Below, piece after piece: positions 47,800 to 56,332 of a stretch of DNA of 64,000 nt. The stretch covers positions 1-64,000 of the forward strand of contig CAJXRZ010000027.1 of assembly GCA_913060515.1 (NCBI GenBank), written 5' to 3'. Every line of letters starts with the position of its first letter. Within the stretch, counting starts at the first letter, position 1. The notes below the pieces were generated by a model. It saw only the letters and a list, made by a program, of their open reading frames with translations. It did no database searches and was not told the DNA's origin. The position numbers and the translations under genes are program-made. The DNA comes from an uncultured Pseudomonadota bacterium (GTDB lineage: Bacteria; Myxococcota_A; UBA796; CAJQPC01).

Positions 47800-48612
47800 A
47801 TGCAGACCAAACACGACATCTTGGATCTCGGCCACGTTCAGCTTGGGTACACGCTGCGAGGCACCAGCGGCCCCCCTGTGCTCTTGGTGATGGGTCTGGC
47901 CATGCCCGGCGAGGGCTGGATGCGGCAGGTGGATGACCTGAGCCAAGACCACCAAGTGTGCTGGTTCGACAACCGCGGCGTGGGCAAGAGTTCCACCCCA
48001 AAGGGCTTGTACTCCACGCAGAAAATGGCCGAGGAGACCTGGGCTTTGGTGGATCACCTCGGTTGGGAGAGCGTCCACGTGGTGGGCGTCAGCATGGGCG
48101 GCATGATCTCCCAGCAGCTCCTGGTTCAGCAGCCTGAGCGGGTGCGTAGTCTCACCTTGATCGCCTCGGCGGCTGTCGGACGCAAGGCGCAGCCCACGGC
48201 CGAAGGAGTCAAGCGCTGGATCAAGGTGCAGAGCACCAAGGACGTCGATGAGCGGATGAAAGCCTTGGCGCACCTTCTCTTTTCAGAGAAGACCATCGCC
48301 GAGGGTCGCGTGGATATGGGCACCTTGGGCCGAGACTTGGCAGCCGGCCGCGCCCGAGGCCAGGGAATGCTCGGTCAGCTCGCCGCAGTCTTTGGCCACA
48401 ACGCCAAGTCCCAGCTGGCGATCCACCAAGACAAGCCGGTCCTGTGCATCGTGGGCCAGGACGATGTGCTGGTCTCGCCTCGAAACACCCACGAGCTGGC
48501 CAAGATCCTCGCCGCGAACCTGCTGGAGATTCCAGACGCCGGCCACGGCGTGAGCAGCGAGCACCCCGAGCTGGTCAACGCAGCGATTCGCAAGCACATC
48601 CTGGCGGTCTGA
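47800..48612 (+). CDS. Alpha/beta hydrolase
   Basis: This 270-residue alpha/beta hydrolase is of the aromatic-ester/lactonase type. Blocks are PPVLLVMGLAMPGEGW (oxyanion), WFDNRGVGKSS, nucleophile elbow GVSMGG (VHVVGVSMGGMISQQL), VLCIVGQDDVLVSP (acid) and PDAGHGVSSEHP (His). The triad appears complete. It diverges from the TetR-led operon, which contains two more hydrolases, so it could share the regulator. Its start, ATG 47800, follows a purine-poor leader. Confidence 0.85.
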   Translation: MQTKHDILDLGHVQLGYTLRGTSGPPVLLVMGLAMPGEGWMRQVDDLSQDHQVCWFDNRGVGKSSTPKGLYSTQKMAEETWALVDHLGWESVHVVGVSMGGMISQQLLVQQPERVRSLTLIASAAVGRKAQPTAEGVKRWIKVQSTKDVDERMKALAHLLFSEKTIAEGRVDMGTLGRDLAAGRARGQGMLGQLAAVFGHNAKSQLAIHQDKPVLCIVGQDDVLVSPRNTHELAKILAANLLEIPDAGHGVSSEHPELVNAAIRKHILAV

Positions 48613-48631
48613 GGCCTGGCGCTCTGAGCCT

Positions 48632-49063
48632 TTAGCCCTCTTCCAGGATCTCCAGGCGCACCACGGTCACGCCCACATCCAGGATGCCCAGCTCGCGGGC
48701 TGCCCCCTTGGACAAGTCCAAGATGCGGTCGCCCACATAGGGGCCGCGATCATTGACCCGCACCACCACGCTCTCGCCGGTGTCCACGCGGGTCACCAAC
48801 AGCAGGGTGTCGAAGGGCAAGCTGCGGTGCGCTGCGCTGATGCCTTCCTGGTTGTAGGTCTCGCCGTTGGCTGTCAGCCGCCCATGAAAGCCAGGGCCAT
48901 ACCAGCTGGCAGGCCCCACTCCCAGGGTCTGAAGCTCCACCGGGAGCGGCTCCGGCATGATGGGCAGCGCATCCAAGTCCGGCCCCAAGGGGGCGGCGAC
49001 CGCAGCGGCCGCAAAGACGCTGGCCCAGAAGAGAAAGGCCGGGTTGGTAGAGAATTCGCGCAT
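48632..49063 (-). CDS. rlpA: RlpA-like double-psi beta-barrel protein
   Basis: This 143-residue exported protein has an N-terminal hydrophobic signal (FLFWASVFAAAAVAA) and an RlpA domain: ASWYGPGFHGRLTANGE, AAHRSLPFDTLLLVTRV and VVRVNDRGPYVGDRILDLSKGAA, which contains the Asp used by RlpA lytic transglycosylases (RILDLS). It has no SPOR domain and no clear lipobox, so it differs from E. coli RlpA in targeting. It probably cleaves or binds denuded glycan strands at division or elongation sites. It is divergent from meaB, with 47 bases between starts. Confidence 0.85.
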   Translation of the reverse strand: MREFSTNPAFLFWASVFAAAAVAAPLGPDLDALPIMPEPLPVELQTLGVGPASWYGPGFHGRLTANGETYNQEGISAAHRSLPFDTLLLVTRVDTGESVVVRVNDRGPYVGDRILDLSKGAARELGILDVGVTVVRLEILEEG

Positions 49064-49110
49064 CAGCCATGCAGGCTAACCGGAAGAATCGTGGGACGAT
49101 AGTAGGGCCC

Positions 49111-50103
49111 ATGGCTCTGAGACGTCCCAGCCCCCAGCAGCTCATCGACGGTGTACGTGCCGGAGACCGCGCCCTGCTGGCCCGCGCCATTACCTTGGTT
49201 GAGTCCACACTCCCGGCCCACCAGGCCCAGGCCAGCGAGATCCTCTCCGCTCTGATGCCCTTCACTGGCGGGGCACACAGGGTCGGCATCACCGGCGTTC
49301 CCGGCGTGGGAAAGAGCACCTTTGTGGAAGCCTTGGGGATGCGCCTGCTTGGCCAAGGGCACCGGGTGGCCGTGCTCGCAGTGGACCCCAGCTCAAGCAG
49401 GACCGGTGGCTCCATCCTGGGCGACAAGACCCGCATGGAGCACCTCTCCAGGGAGCCGGAGGCCTTCATCCGCCCCTCCCCAAGCTCCGGAACTCTGGGC
49501 GGAGTGGCCAGCCACACCCGCGAGGCTCTGCTCTTGTGCGAGGCTGCCGGTTTCGACGTGGTGCTCGTGGAGACGGTGGGCGTGGGCCAGTCCGAGCTGG
49601 CGGTCGCCCAGATGACGGACGTCTTTCTGGTCTTGATGCTCGCCGGGGCCGGCGATGAGCTTCAGGGAATCAAACGTGGGCTGATGGAGCTGGCCGACGC
49701 CATGGCCGTGAACAAGGCCGATGGGGACAACCTGCGCCCGGCCGAGCGGGCCGCCCAAACCTACCGCAGCGCTCTGCGCGCCCTGCACCCTGGCAAAGAC
49801 GTCTTCAAACCCCAGGTCCTCACCTGCTCAGCCCTACACGACGTCGGCATCCAGGAGGTCTGGGAGCTGCTCTTGGCGCACCGCCAACACCAAGAGAGCA
49901 GCGGCGCCTGGGCAGAGCGGCGCCAAGGCCAGCAGCAACAGTGGATGTGGCAGATGGTGGACGAAGGCCTGCGCGCAGCCTTGCGCAGAGACCCTGCTCT
50001 GCAGCAGGCGCTGCCTGAGCTTCAGGCCCGGGTGCTCGACGGCAGCTTGGCGCCAACACGTGCTGCAGAACAGATCCTGCAGCGCTTCCTGGACCGGGAC
50101 TAA
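49111..50103 (+). CDS. meaB: MeaB-type GTPase, methylmalonyl-CoA mutase chaperone
   Basis: This 330-residue GTPase of the MeaB/ArgK family protects and reloads adenosylcobalamin in methylmalonyl-CoA mutase. Motifs are P-loop GVPGVGKST, switch/DPSS block AVLAVDPSSSRTGGSILGDKTRM, VETVGVGQSE (family signature), VNKADGDN (G4) and the C-terminal dimerisation helices with QRRQGQQQQWMW. ATG 49111 (AGTAGGG upstream) is preferred over the earlier in-frame ATG at 49069, which would run into the rlpA promoter. It is not adjacent to mutAB here, but in the same window. Its stop overlaps that of the convergent SGNH gene by four bases. Confidence 0.92.
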   Translation: MALRRPSPQQLIDGVRAGDRALLARAITLVESTLPAHQAQASEILSALMPFTGGAHRVGITGVPGVGKSTFVEALGMRLLGQGHRVAVLAVDPSSSRTGGSILGDKTRMEHLSREPEAFIRPSPSSGTLGGVASHTREALLLCEAAGFDVVLVETVGVGQSELAVAQMTDVFLVLMLAGAGDELQGIKRGLMELADAMAVNKADGDNLRPAERAAQTYRSALRALHPGKDVFKPQVLTCSALHDVGIQEVWELLLAHRQHQESSGAWAERRQGQQQQWMWQMVDEGLRAALRRDPALQQALPELQARVLDGSLAPTRAAEQILQRFLDRD

Positions 50104-51251
50104 GGCTGACGCGTCAAGCCCTGCTTGCTCGCTTCCTGCCCGCCAAAGCCCTGCTCACTGAGGCAGGTGCTCAGGGTCTTTGCCACGACTCTGTGCCCCG
50201 AGGCGCTCCAGTGCCCGTCAAAGGCCAGGTAGGGCCGTTCCCCCTGGGCGTATGCCTCACGCAGGTCTGAATCGAGCGCGCAGCCGGGGATCTCCAAGTC
50301 CTCCAAGAGCTCGAGCACGGCGCCCTCAGGAGCGTCCAGATCCTGGCCCGCCAGATCGAGGCCCACAAGCTCGAAGGTCGCCTTTGTACGGTGATCTTCG
50401 ACTGCGTATGCCGGCGAGGCCACCGCGACCATGAGCTGTCCTCCCCGGCGCTGAACCCGGTCCCGAAGACCCTGCATGGGCGTACGCGTCGCTTCGATTC
50501 CATCTTGGAGAACCTGCTCTCCGCTGCCGTGGAAGATGGACATGTCACCGCGCAGCCCCTGCACCTCCGGCTTGCTTGCGTCAGCGAAAGACCGGGCCCG
50601 AATTTGCATCTGAACCATGCCCCAGAGGAAGGAGTTCCGGTTCAAGAAGCTGCGAAGCGGAGGCTTGCTCTGCGCCCTGGGAGCTTCCTGGTCGGGCCGC
50701 TTCTTCGCCCCCGCCAGGGAAGAGCGCCAGTGCACGTTGTTCTGGAAGTCGTTGCCCGTGAAGAACACCACCAGGACCACCTCTGGAGAGAGGGCCTTCT
50801 CAAGCTGGCGGAAGCGGGCCAGCTCATGGTGGGTGCCGTGACCATCTGAGCCGCCATTGAGCAGCTGCACATCCAGCTCCTCGCCGAGCAGGCCCACGAA
50901 GCTCTGCTCCTCTGGAACCTGCGCGGCGAAGGTGAAGGAGTCTCCGAGCGCCAACCAAACAGGCCTGGGGTCCCTTTGGACAGCCGGGCCACGCAAACCC
51001 AATTCGTTGACCCGAATGTCCACCTCGTAGCCAAGGCTCTTCATCGAACCTTGAAAGCCAGGCGTGGGCCGAAAGGCCACCTTGTGGTCGTTCATGTACA
51101 ACCCAGCGGGGGCGTCCTCGTGCGCATTGAAGAGGGTCTGCGCAGCCGCGTTTGGCGGCAACATGCGGACCCCGAGCTCAATGATGCCCACCCCCAGGCA
51201 GGTGCCAACGAGGACCATCACAACGCGAGCGAGCCAACGACTTTTTGACAT
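50100..51251 (-). CDS. Membrane-anchored SGNH hydrolase (paralog 2)
   Basis: This 383-residue protein has one N-terminal transmembrane anchor (VVMVLVGTCLGVGIIEL) and an SGNH domain: LALGDSFTFAAQVPEEQSF (Ser of block I), the Gly block GGSDGHGTHHELARF, FFTGNDFQNN (Asn of block III) and the C-terminal YLAFDGHWSASGH (Asp and His of block V). All four SGNH residues are present. Such periplasmic enzymes remove or transfer O-acetyl groups on polysaccharides or lipids. It is about half identical to the next gene upstream; the two are a tandem duplication. Confidence 0.85.
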   Translation of the reverse strand: MSKSRWLARVVMVLVGTCLGVGIIELGVRMLPPNAAAQTLFNAHEDAPAGLYMNDHKVAFRPTPGFQGSMKSLGYEVDIRVNELGLRGPAVQRDPRPVWLALGDSFTFAAQVPEEQSFVGLLGEELDVQLLNGGSDGHGTHHELARFRQLEKALSPEVVLVVFFTGNDFQNNVHWRSSLAGAKKRPDQEAPRAQSKPPLRSFLNRNSFLWGMVQMQIRARSFADASKPEVQGLRGDMSIFHGSGEQVLQDGIEATRTPMQGLRDRVQRRGGQLMVAVASPAYAVEDHRTKATFELVGLDLAGQDLDAPEGAVLELLEDLEIPGCALDSDLREAYAQGERPYLAFDGHWSASGHRVVAKTLSTCLSEQGFGGQEASKQGLTRQP

Positions 51252-51284
51252 GACAAAAAGCTTACAACACCCGGGTCGCCGATT

Positions 51285-52424
51285 CTACTGGGCTCCCGTC
51301 GCCTTCTCGGCGAGTCCGTGCTCCGCCAAGCAGTCTTCCAGCGCCTGGGCGACCACAAGGTGGCCTGCAGGGCTCCAGTGGCCGTCGTAGGCCAAATACA
51401 GACGCTCCCCCTCCGCGTATGCCTGGCGCAGGGGAGTATCCAAGGAACAAGATGGGATTTCCAGCTCTTTGAGCAGCTTGAGGGTCTCGGTCTCCGGCGC
51501 AGCCAGCTCGGCCTCGCTCAAGTCCAAGTTCACCAGCTCAAAGGTGGCCTGGGTGCGGTGGTCTTCCACCGCAAAAGCCGGCGAGGCCACCGCTACCATC
51601 AAGCGTCCACCCTTTCGCTCCACCCGGTCCCGCAGCTCTTCCATGGGCATGCGCGTGGTGTCGATGCCCTTGCGCAGCTCCATGCGCCCGCTCCGATGGA
51701 AGATGGACATCTCACGACGCCAACGCCGCACCTCAGGCGATTTGCCGTCCGTCATAGCTTTGGCGCGCTTGCGCATGTTGAACATGCCGTAGATCACGGA
51801 GTTCTTGTTCAAGAAGCTGCGAAGCGGAGGTTTGGGCCCTCCCATGATGGCTGCACCATCCGGCCGCTCTTTGGCGCGACGGATGGCGTCCCGCCACTGC
51901 TCGTTGTCCGAGAAGTCGTTGCCCGTGAAGAAGATCAACACCACGAGCTCCGGAGCCAGCTTGTCTTCGAGCTGCCGAAAGCGGGCCAGCGCATGCCGTG
52001 TCCCGTAGCCATCGGAGCCGGCGTTGAAGAGCTGCACCTGCTGGGAGTCCCCAAGCAATCCGACGAAGCTCTGCTCTTCGGGCACTTGCGCGGCGAAGGT
52101 GAAGCTGTCTCCCAGAGCAAGCCAGCGCGGCTGCTCGTTGTTCACCGGCTCGGGTCCCCTCAGGCCCAGGCTGTTGACCTGGATGGGCACGCTGTAGCCC
52201 AGCGACCGCATCGTCCCCTCAAAGCCAGGCGTGGGCCGAAAGACCGTCTGGTGGTCGTTGCTGTACATGCCCGGCGGGGTGTTCTGAGGGGCGTTGAAGA
52301 GCATCTCGGCGGCCGCGTTGGCCGGCAAGAGGCGGGCCCCCATCTCAATCACAAGCACGCCGATAGCCAAACCCGCCAGGGCCAACACACCACGTCCAAT
52401 CCACCGTCGCGCCTTGCTGGCCAT
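51285..52424 (-). CDS. Membrane-anchored SGNH hydrolase (paralog 1)
   Basis: This 379-residue protein has the same architecture as the gene at 50100: anchor GVLALAGLAIGVLVIEM, FRPTPGFEGTMRSLGY, GDSFTFAAQVPEEQSFVGLLG, FNAGSDGYGTRH, FFTGNDF, and YLAYDGHWSPAGH. The identical run around GDSFTFAAQVPEEQSFVGLLG and the colinear ends indicate a fairly recent tandem duplication. The most divergent part is residues about 235-285 (MGGP region), which may hold substrate specificity. It follows the Cys-rich lipoprotein pair by nine bases. Confidence 0.85.
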   Translation of the reverse strand: MASKARRWIGRGVLALAGLAIGVLVIEMGARLLPANAAAEMLFNAPQNTPPGMYSNDHQTVFRPTPGFEGTMRSLGYSVPIQVNSLGLRGPEPVNNEQPRWLALGDSFTFAAQVPEEQSFVGLLGDSQQVQLFNAGSDGYGTRHALARFRQLEDKLAPELVVLIFFTGNDFSDNEQWRDAIRRAKERPDGAAIMGGPKPPLRSFLNKNSVIYGMFNMRKRAKAMTDGKSPEVRRWRREMSIFHRSGRMELRKGIDTTRMPMEELRDRVERKGGRLMVAVASPAFAVEDHRTQATFELVNLDLSEAELAAPETETLKLLKELEIPSCSLDTPLRQAYAEGERLYLAYDGHWSPAGHLVVAQALEDCLAEHGLAEKATGAQ

Positions 52425-52433
52425 CAGAGCTCC

Positions 52434-52799
52434 CTACTCGCAGGTGGCCAGCTCGATCCAAGGCACTTCTTCCCAGTCGGCGGGCAAGCAGCTGCTTGTG
52501 AACTCCCAACCTTGGTCCTGCTCATCCAGCGCGAGCACCATCACGTCATCGCAGCCCTCGTCCGCATCGGTGCAGGCCACGAACTCCGAGAGGGAGTCCG
52601 ATGGCTTGCACCACTCATCGGCGTTTTCACCGACCAGCGGAACCGCCAAGATCTCCGTGCAGCGTGGATCCGCCTCGCAGCCAGCGGAGTTCAGCGCCGC
52701 GCAGCCTTCCGGTTCATCGTCACAGCCCTCGCCTGCGCAGAGATCGCAGGCCGTCAGAGAGAGCAAAATCAAGACCGAGAGGCTGGCCAGCTTGTTCAC
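52434..52799 (-). CDS. Cys-rich small lipoprotein (paralog)
   Basis: This 121-residue lipoprotein has lipobox LTAC and eleven Cys in the mature part. It aligns end to end with the product of the gene just upstream: both have a C-x3-D/N-x2-x-C-x4-x-C core, a GCxD-type acidic turn, the strand pair around WEFTSSCLPADWEE and a final Cys. The function is unknown; the many Cys suggest a small disulfide-stabilised surface protein. It starts with GTG 52799, one base from the previous stop. Confidence 0.65.
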   Translation of the reverse strand: MNKLASLSVLILLSLTACDLCAGEGCDDEPEGCAALNSAGCEADPRCTEILAVPLVGENADEWCKPSDSLSEFVACTDADEGCDDVMVLALDEQDQGWEFTSSCLPADWEEVPWIELATCE

Positions 52800-53189
52800 T
52801 TAGGCTCCTTGAGCGCACTCCCCTACGTTGTCGGCCAAGGCCTCAAAGTCATCGGGGATGCAGCCGTTGCTGAAGTAGTAGCCTACACCGTCGGCATCGA
52901 CCGCAAAGACCTCGGCGTCGGTGCAGCCAGCTTCGGCTTCCATACAACCCAGATCTTCGAACTCAACCTCGAAGTCCAAGCAGAGCGCTTCCCCGTCCTC
53001 GACCAGCTCTTTGCCCTGAATGGGCGCGCAGCTCTCGGAGGCATCGCAGGCATCGGCGTCCAGCTCGGCGCAGACCTCGATGCAGTTGGTTCCGTCCTCG
53101 CAGTCCTCTGGGGGCTGGCAGGCCACCAGTGCGGAGATGAGGGTGAGGCCCAGGGCGGAGAGGGAGAGAGTGAGGGCGGTGCGGGACAT
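52800..53189 (-). CDS. Cys-rich small lipoprotein (paralog)
   Basis: This 129-residue lipoprotein has signal MSRTALTLSLSALGLTLISALVAC (lipidated Cys at 24) and a Cys-rich acidic mature part (CEDGTNC, CDASESCAPIQGKELV, GCTDAEVFAVDADG, GYYFSNGCIPDDFE). It is clearly related to the following gene, which shares Cys spacing and the late YYFSNGC/WEFTSSC strand. The ATG at 53189 has AGGAG seven bases upstream; the longer open frame to 53417 is not supported. No family recognised. Confidence 0.7.
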   Translation of the reverse strand: MSRTALTLSLSALGLTLISALVACQPPEDCEDGTNCIEVCAELDADACDASESCAPIQGKELVEDGEALCLDFEVEFEDLGCMEAEAGCTDAEVFAVDADGVGYYFSNGCIPDDFEALADNVGECAQGA

Positions 53190-53269
53190 GAGCAGCTCCT
53201 TTGCTTGCCCAGCATGAAGCAAGGCCCATGCCAGCCTCCAAGCCCTTGAAACTCCAAGGGGGTCCAAGA

Positions 53270-54292
53270 CTAGCGCTGCGCAGGCACGGCACGCTTGTCG
53301 CGCTTCTGCATGCGCTTGCGGGTCTGAAGCGCCAAGGCCTCGTAGGCCGAGCAGACCGCGTCTGCGGAGTCGGTGCGCTCGCCACCGGTCAAGACCTGCA
53401 GCTTGCACGCGGTCCACCGCACCGCATCCTGCTCGGCGTCCACGTAGTCTCCAAAGGCAAGGTTTGTGCTCGCCTCTCTGAAGAACTGGCCTTCGAGAAG
53501 CGCGACCACCAGGTCTTGCTCTTCGTCCTCTGGCGCCAAGCGAATGCTGCCCCCAAACCCAGCGACATGGGGGTGCTTCTCCGTGGCAGGAACCACGACC
53601 GGCGTGCTGTAGCGTCCCTTGGGCTGCTCAACCGAAGCGCCCTGGGGACAGACTCCCCCGTTCCAGCAGTCCAAGGCCGCTGGAAGTGCAGCGTCGGAGT
53701 CCAAGAGCCGGGTCACTTCAATGGCCCAGGCACTGCGCGCGTGGGACTGAAAGCTGACGGCGCTCTTGGCCGCCTTGGGGTCCGCATTCCCGGAGCCCAC
53801 GTAGAGGTTGAACCAAGCGCGCGCCATCAAGGTGTCGACAGCCTCGGGTGCCACCCCCTGAGGTGCGCCATCCAAGGCCGTGCGCACCAGCCCTTCAAAC
53901 TCGGCCATCGCCGGGCCCACGTCCTTGCTGGGATCGAGGCCCTCCCGCTTGGGCAGTCCCCAGGCTGCATGGGTCACGCAGTTCCGGGCAAAGTCTTTGG
54001 CTTGGGCGCACTGGCGCAGCGCGGCGTCCGTGTGGCCCGCCTTTCCCAGCTCTTCCCCGGCCCGAAAGCGGCATTCGTACTGCCAAATGTCAACCAGACC
54101 TGCACACGCCGCCTCAATCCCGGCCACATCTCCCAGAGCGCCAGCCCGGGCCGCCTGGGTGACCTGGCAGGTGATGCGCGCACCCTCCAAAGGCATCTGC
54201 GCGCAGTCTCTCAGAGAGTCCTGTGCGCTCAGAGTCTGCTCCAAATCCTGGGTGCTGGTCCCCGACTGGCAGGCCAGAAGGAGCCAGATCAT
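53270..54292 (-). CDS. Lipoprotein, helical, unknown function
   Basis: This 340-residue protein has the extremely short lipoprotein signal MIWLLLAC. The mature region is helical with paired Cys (RDCAQMPLEGARITCQV, YECRFRAGEELGKAGHTDAALRQCAQAKDFARNCV), in a TPR-like arrangement at about 30-120. A beta-richer end with GGSIRLAPEDEEQDLVV follows. I assign no function. The start overlaps the stop of the preceding small lipoprotein gene (ATGA); together with the crotonase gene they form a coupled trio. Confidence 0.65.
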   Translation of the reverse strand: MIWLLLACQSGTSTQDLEQTLSAQDSLRDCAQMPLEGARITCQVTQAARAGALGDVAGIEAACAGLVDIWQYECRFRAGEELGKAGHTDAALRQCAQAKDFARNCVTHAAWGLPKREGLDPSKDVGPAMAEFEGLVRTALDGAPQGVAPEAVDTLMARAWFNLYVGSGNADPKAAKSAVSFQSHARSAWAIEVTRLLDSDAALPAALDCWNGGVCPQGASVEQPKGRYSTPVVVPATEKHPHVAGFGGSIRLAPEDEEQDLVVALLEGQFFREASTNLAFGDYVDAEQDAVRWTACKLQVLTGGERTDSADAVCSAYEALALQTRKRMQKRDKRAVPAQR

Positions 54293-54657
54293 CGCTCCCC
54301 CCCTTCGGTGACTGGCGGCTTGCCCGGAGTCGGCCCGCGCTCATCCTTGGGTGGGGTGGCCAGGTGCGGGCGGCCCAGGACCTGCTCACATTTCTTGGCG
54401 CCGTAGTCGTGGCGCACTTGCTTGCAGATCCACCCTTGGTTTCGGGGGTCTCCGACGGCCAACTCGACCAGCAGCATGTCGCGCTCCAGCGGATCCAGGA
54501 TGCTGTCTGCTTGGCTCAGGACCACCTCCCGCTCCGAGGCCACGTCGGCCAACTGGCCCACCCGGCACACCGTGCGCAAGTCGGGGCTCTCTAAGGCCGC
54601 GCACTCGGCAAAGGACGCGGGCTCTGGGGTGCAGCTGAGCAGGAGGAGAAGAATCAT
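54289..54657 (-). CDS. Small lipoprotein, unknown function
   Basis: This protein is 122 residues from ATG 54657, with the very short signal MILLLLLSC (lipidated Cys at 9) followed by TPEPASFAEC. The middle is helical (REVVLSQADSILDPLERDMLLVELA) with two further Cys (ICKQ, KKCEQ), and the C-terminus is a Pro-rich tail. It resembles the N-terminal part of the next gene's product in Cys spacing. A longer start at 54684 would add one Arg but lies deep inside the crotonase gene. It is linked by ATGA overlaps on both sides. Confidence 0.62.
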   Translation of the reverse strand: MILLLLLSCTPEPASFAECAALESPDLRTVCRVGQLADVASEREVVLSQADSILDPLERDMLLVELAVGDPRNQGWICKQVRHDYGAKKCEQVLGRPHLATPPKDERGPTPGKPPVTEGGER

Positions 54658-55469
54658 GCTTCGAGCACCTGGCGTGGTCCCCATGGTGGCCGCACACCCT
54701 TGCGGATCTGGGAGAAGTTCTCCCGTCCAATGGCCGCCTCCCCGGAGTCCGCGCAGAGCTCGTAGGCCTTGGCTTCGATCTCTCGGCGTACATCGGGCGC
54801 TTGTCCCAGCCCCGCCAAGGTGGCCCGCTTGAAGGCCCCCACTGCCGTCGGCGAGTTCTTGGCCACCTGTGCAGCGAGCACGTGGGCGCGCGCCAGACCA
54901 GCCTCTTCATCTGCGGCGATCTCCTGAACCAGGCCGATGCGCTGGGCCTCTTCCGCGGAGATGCGCTCTCCGGTCATGCCCAAGCGCAGCGCCTGGGGCA
55001 GGCCGACCAAGGCGGCCAGCTCCGAGCTGCCGCCTGCACCCGGCAGGATGCCCAGGCCGGTCTCCGGCAAGCCAAAGAGGGCTTGGGGCGTGGCGATTCG
55101 GTAGTCACAGGTGATGCAGTACTCGGTGCCCCAGCCCAGGGCGACGCCGGAGATCATGCCGATGTGGAAGAGCGGAAGCGCCCTGAGGGCGGCCAGGGAC
55201 GCCCGCTGGCGGCGCACGTGGGCCTTGACCTGCTCAGGGCTCCAGTCGGCCCGTTCGGTCACGTTGGCGCCGGCCACAAAAATCGGCGTTCCACGAGAGC
55301 TCTTTCGATCCGACCAGGTAATCAGCGTGCCCACATCTGAGCCTGCGAGCTCCTGTACGAGGGCGTCCAGGGCATCGAGCTGGGCGCTGCCCATCTCGTT
55401 GGCCTTGCCGTGGTCAAAGCGCAGGACTGCGAGCCCGTCTTGGATCTTCAAGTCAAAGCGGAAGGACAA
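54654..55469 (-). CDS. Enoyl-CoA hydratase/isomerase family protein
   Basis: This crotonase-fold enzyme is 271 residues from TTG 55469, which has AGGAG seven bases upstream; GTG 55511 is the less likely alternative. Oxyanion and catalytic features are FVAGANVTE, MISGVALGWGTEYCITCDYRIAT (Glu corresponding to E144 of rat hydratase) and FGLPETGLGILPGAGGSSELAALV (Glu corresponding to E164). Both glutamates are present, so hydratase activity is possible. It heads a trio whose other members are lipoproteins, an odd pairing for a cytoplasmic fatty-acid enzyme, and diverges from the LRR gene. Confidence 0.85.
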   Translation of the reverse strand: MSFRFDLKIQDGLAVLRFDHGKANEMGSAQLDALDALVQELAGSDVGTLITWSDRKSSRGTPIFVAGANVTERADWSPEQVKAHVRRQRASLAALRALPLFHIGMISGVALGWGTEYCITCDYRIATPQALFGLPETGLGILPGAGGSSELAALVGLPQALRLGMTGERISAEEAQRIGLVQEIAADEEAGLARAHVLAAQVAKNSPTAVGAFKRATLAGLGQAPDVRREIEAKAYELCADSGEAAIGRENFSQIRKGVRPPWGPRQVLEA

Positions 55470-55525
55470 AGTGAGGCTCCTGAGGGCGATGGGGTCCCCT
55501 TCTCGTAGCACGTTAGAAGCCCGCC

Positions 55526-56329
55526 ATGACAGCCCTTGCTCTCCTGCTTCTCGCCGCCTGCGGCCCCTCGGACTTCGACCAGGCCACGACCCTGCCCGAG
55601 GTCCAAGAACTCATCGCCAAGGGCAAGCTGCAAGGCCGCGAGGAGCTGCAGCTCCGGGATCTGGGCTTGGGCCCTGACTTGGCCAAGAGCATCGCGGGCA
55701 GCCCGGATGCCCAGAGCCTCAAGGTCTTGGACTTGAGGGGGAACGGAATCGGTCCCCACGGGGCCGCCGCTCTGGCCGAGTCTGAGAACCTGGGCGCCCT
55801 GGAGGCGCTCTATTTGCCCCCCGGTCGAAGCCACATCGAAGGCAACCGCATCGGCGATGAGGGCGCACAGGCCTTGTTGGCCTCGAGCACGCTCACCAGC
55901 CTGATGATCTTGGATCTGAGCCAGAACAACCTGGGCCCCCAGAGCCCTGTGGCGCTGGCCAAAGGGGGTGTACCCCAACTCCGTGAGCTGGTCCTGGACT
56001 CCAACGTGCTCGGAGACGAAGGCGCGGCCTACTTGGCTGCCCAAGCCCGAGACTTGGAGCGCCTGCAGCTGGGCTGGAACGGTGTGGGCGACCTGGGCGC
56101 AAACGCGCTGGCCAACGGTCCCCTGCTCACCCACGCAAAGGTGGTCTTGCTCTCCAGCAACGACATCGGCCCCGCAGGTGCCGCGGCCCTGGCAGCCGGT
56201 CCAGCCTTGGGGGAGGTGGAGGCGCTGTATCTGAGCGGCAACAAGGTGGACGCCACCGGTGAGGCCCTGCTCGAGGCCCGCTTTGGAGAGGCCTTGAAGA
56301 TGGGCGGCGGAGAGATGACGGTGGAGTAG
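55526..56329 (+). CDS. Leucine-rich-repeat lipoprotein
   Basis: This 267-residue lipoprotein has signal MTALALLLLAAC (lipidated Cys at 12). An in-frame TAG four codons upstream fixes the start at this ATG or later. From about 45 there are seven ribonuclease-inhibitor-like leucine-rich repeats (pattern L-x-x-L-x-L-x2-N-x-I-G-x2-G-A-x-A-L), such as LRELVLDSNVLGDEGAAYLA and VVLLSSNDIGPAGAAALA. Probably a surface protein-binding module. It is convergent with the FAD monooxygenase of the phenolic-lipid operon, with three bases between stops. Confidence 0.83.
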   Translation: MTALALLLLAACGPSDFDQATTLPEVQELIAKGKLQGREELQLRDLGLGPDLAKSIAGSPDAQSLKVLDLRGNGIGPHGAAALAESENLGALEALYLPPGRSHIEGNRIGDEGAQALLASSTLTSLMILDLSQNNLGPQSPVALAKGGVPQLRELVLDSNVLGDEGAAYLAAQARDLERLQLGWNGVGDLGANALANGPLLTHAKVVLLSSNDIGPAGAAALAAGPALGEVEALYLSGNKVDATGEALLEARFGEALKMGGGEMTVE

Positions 56330-56332
56330 CGC

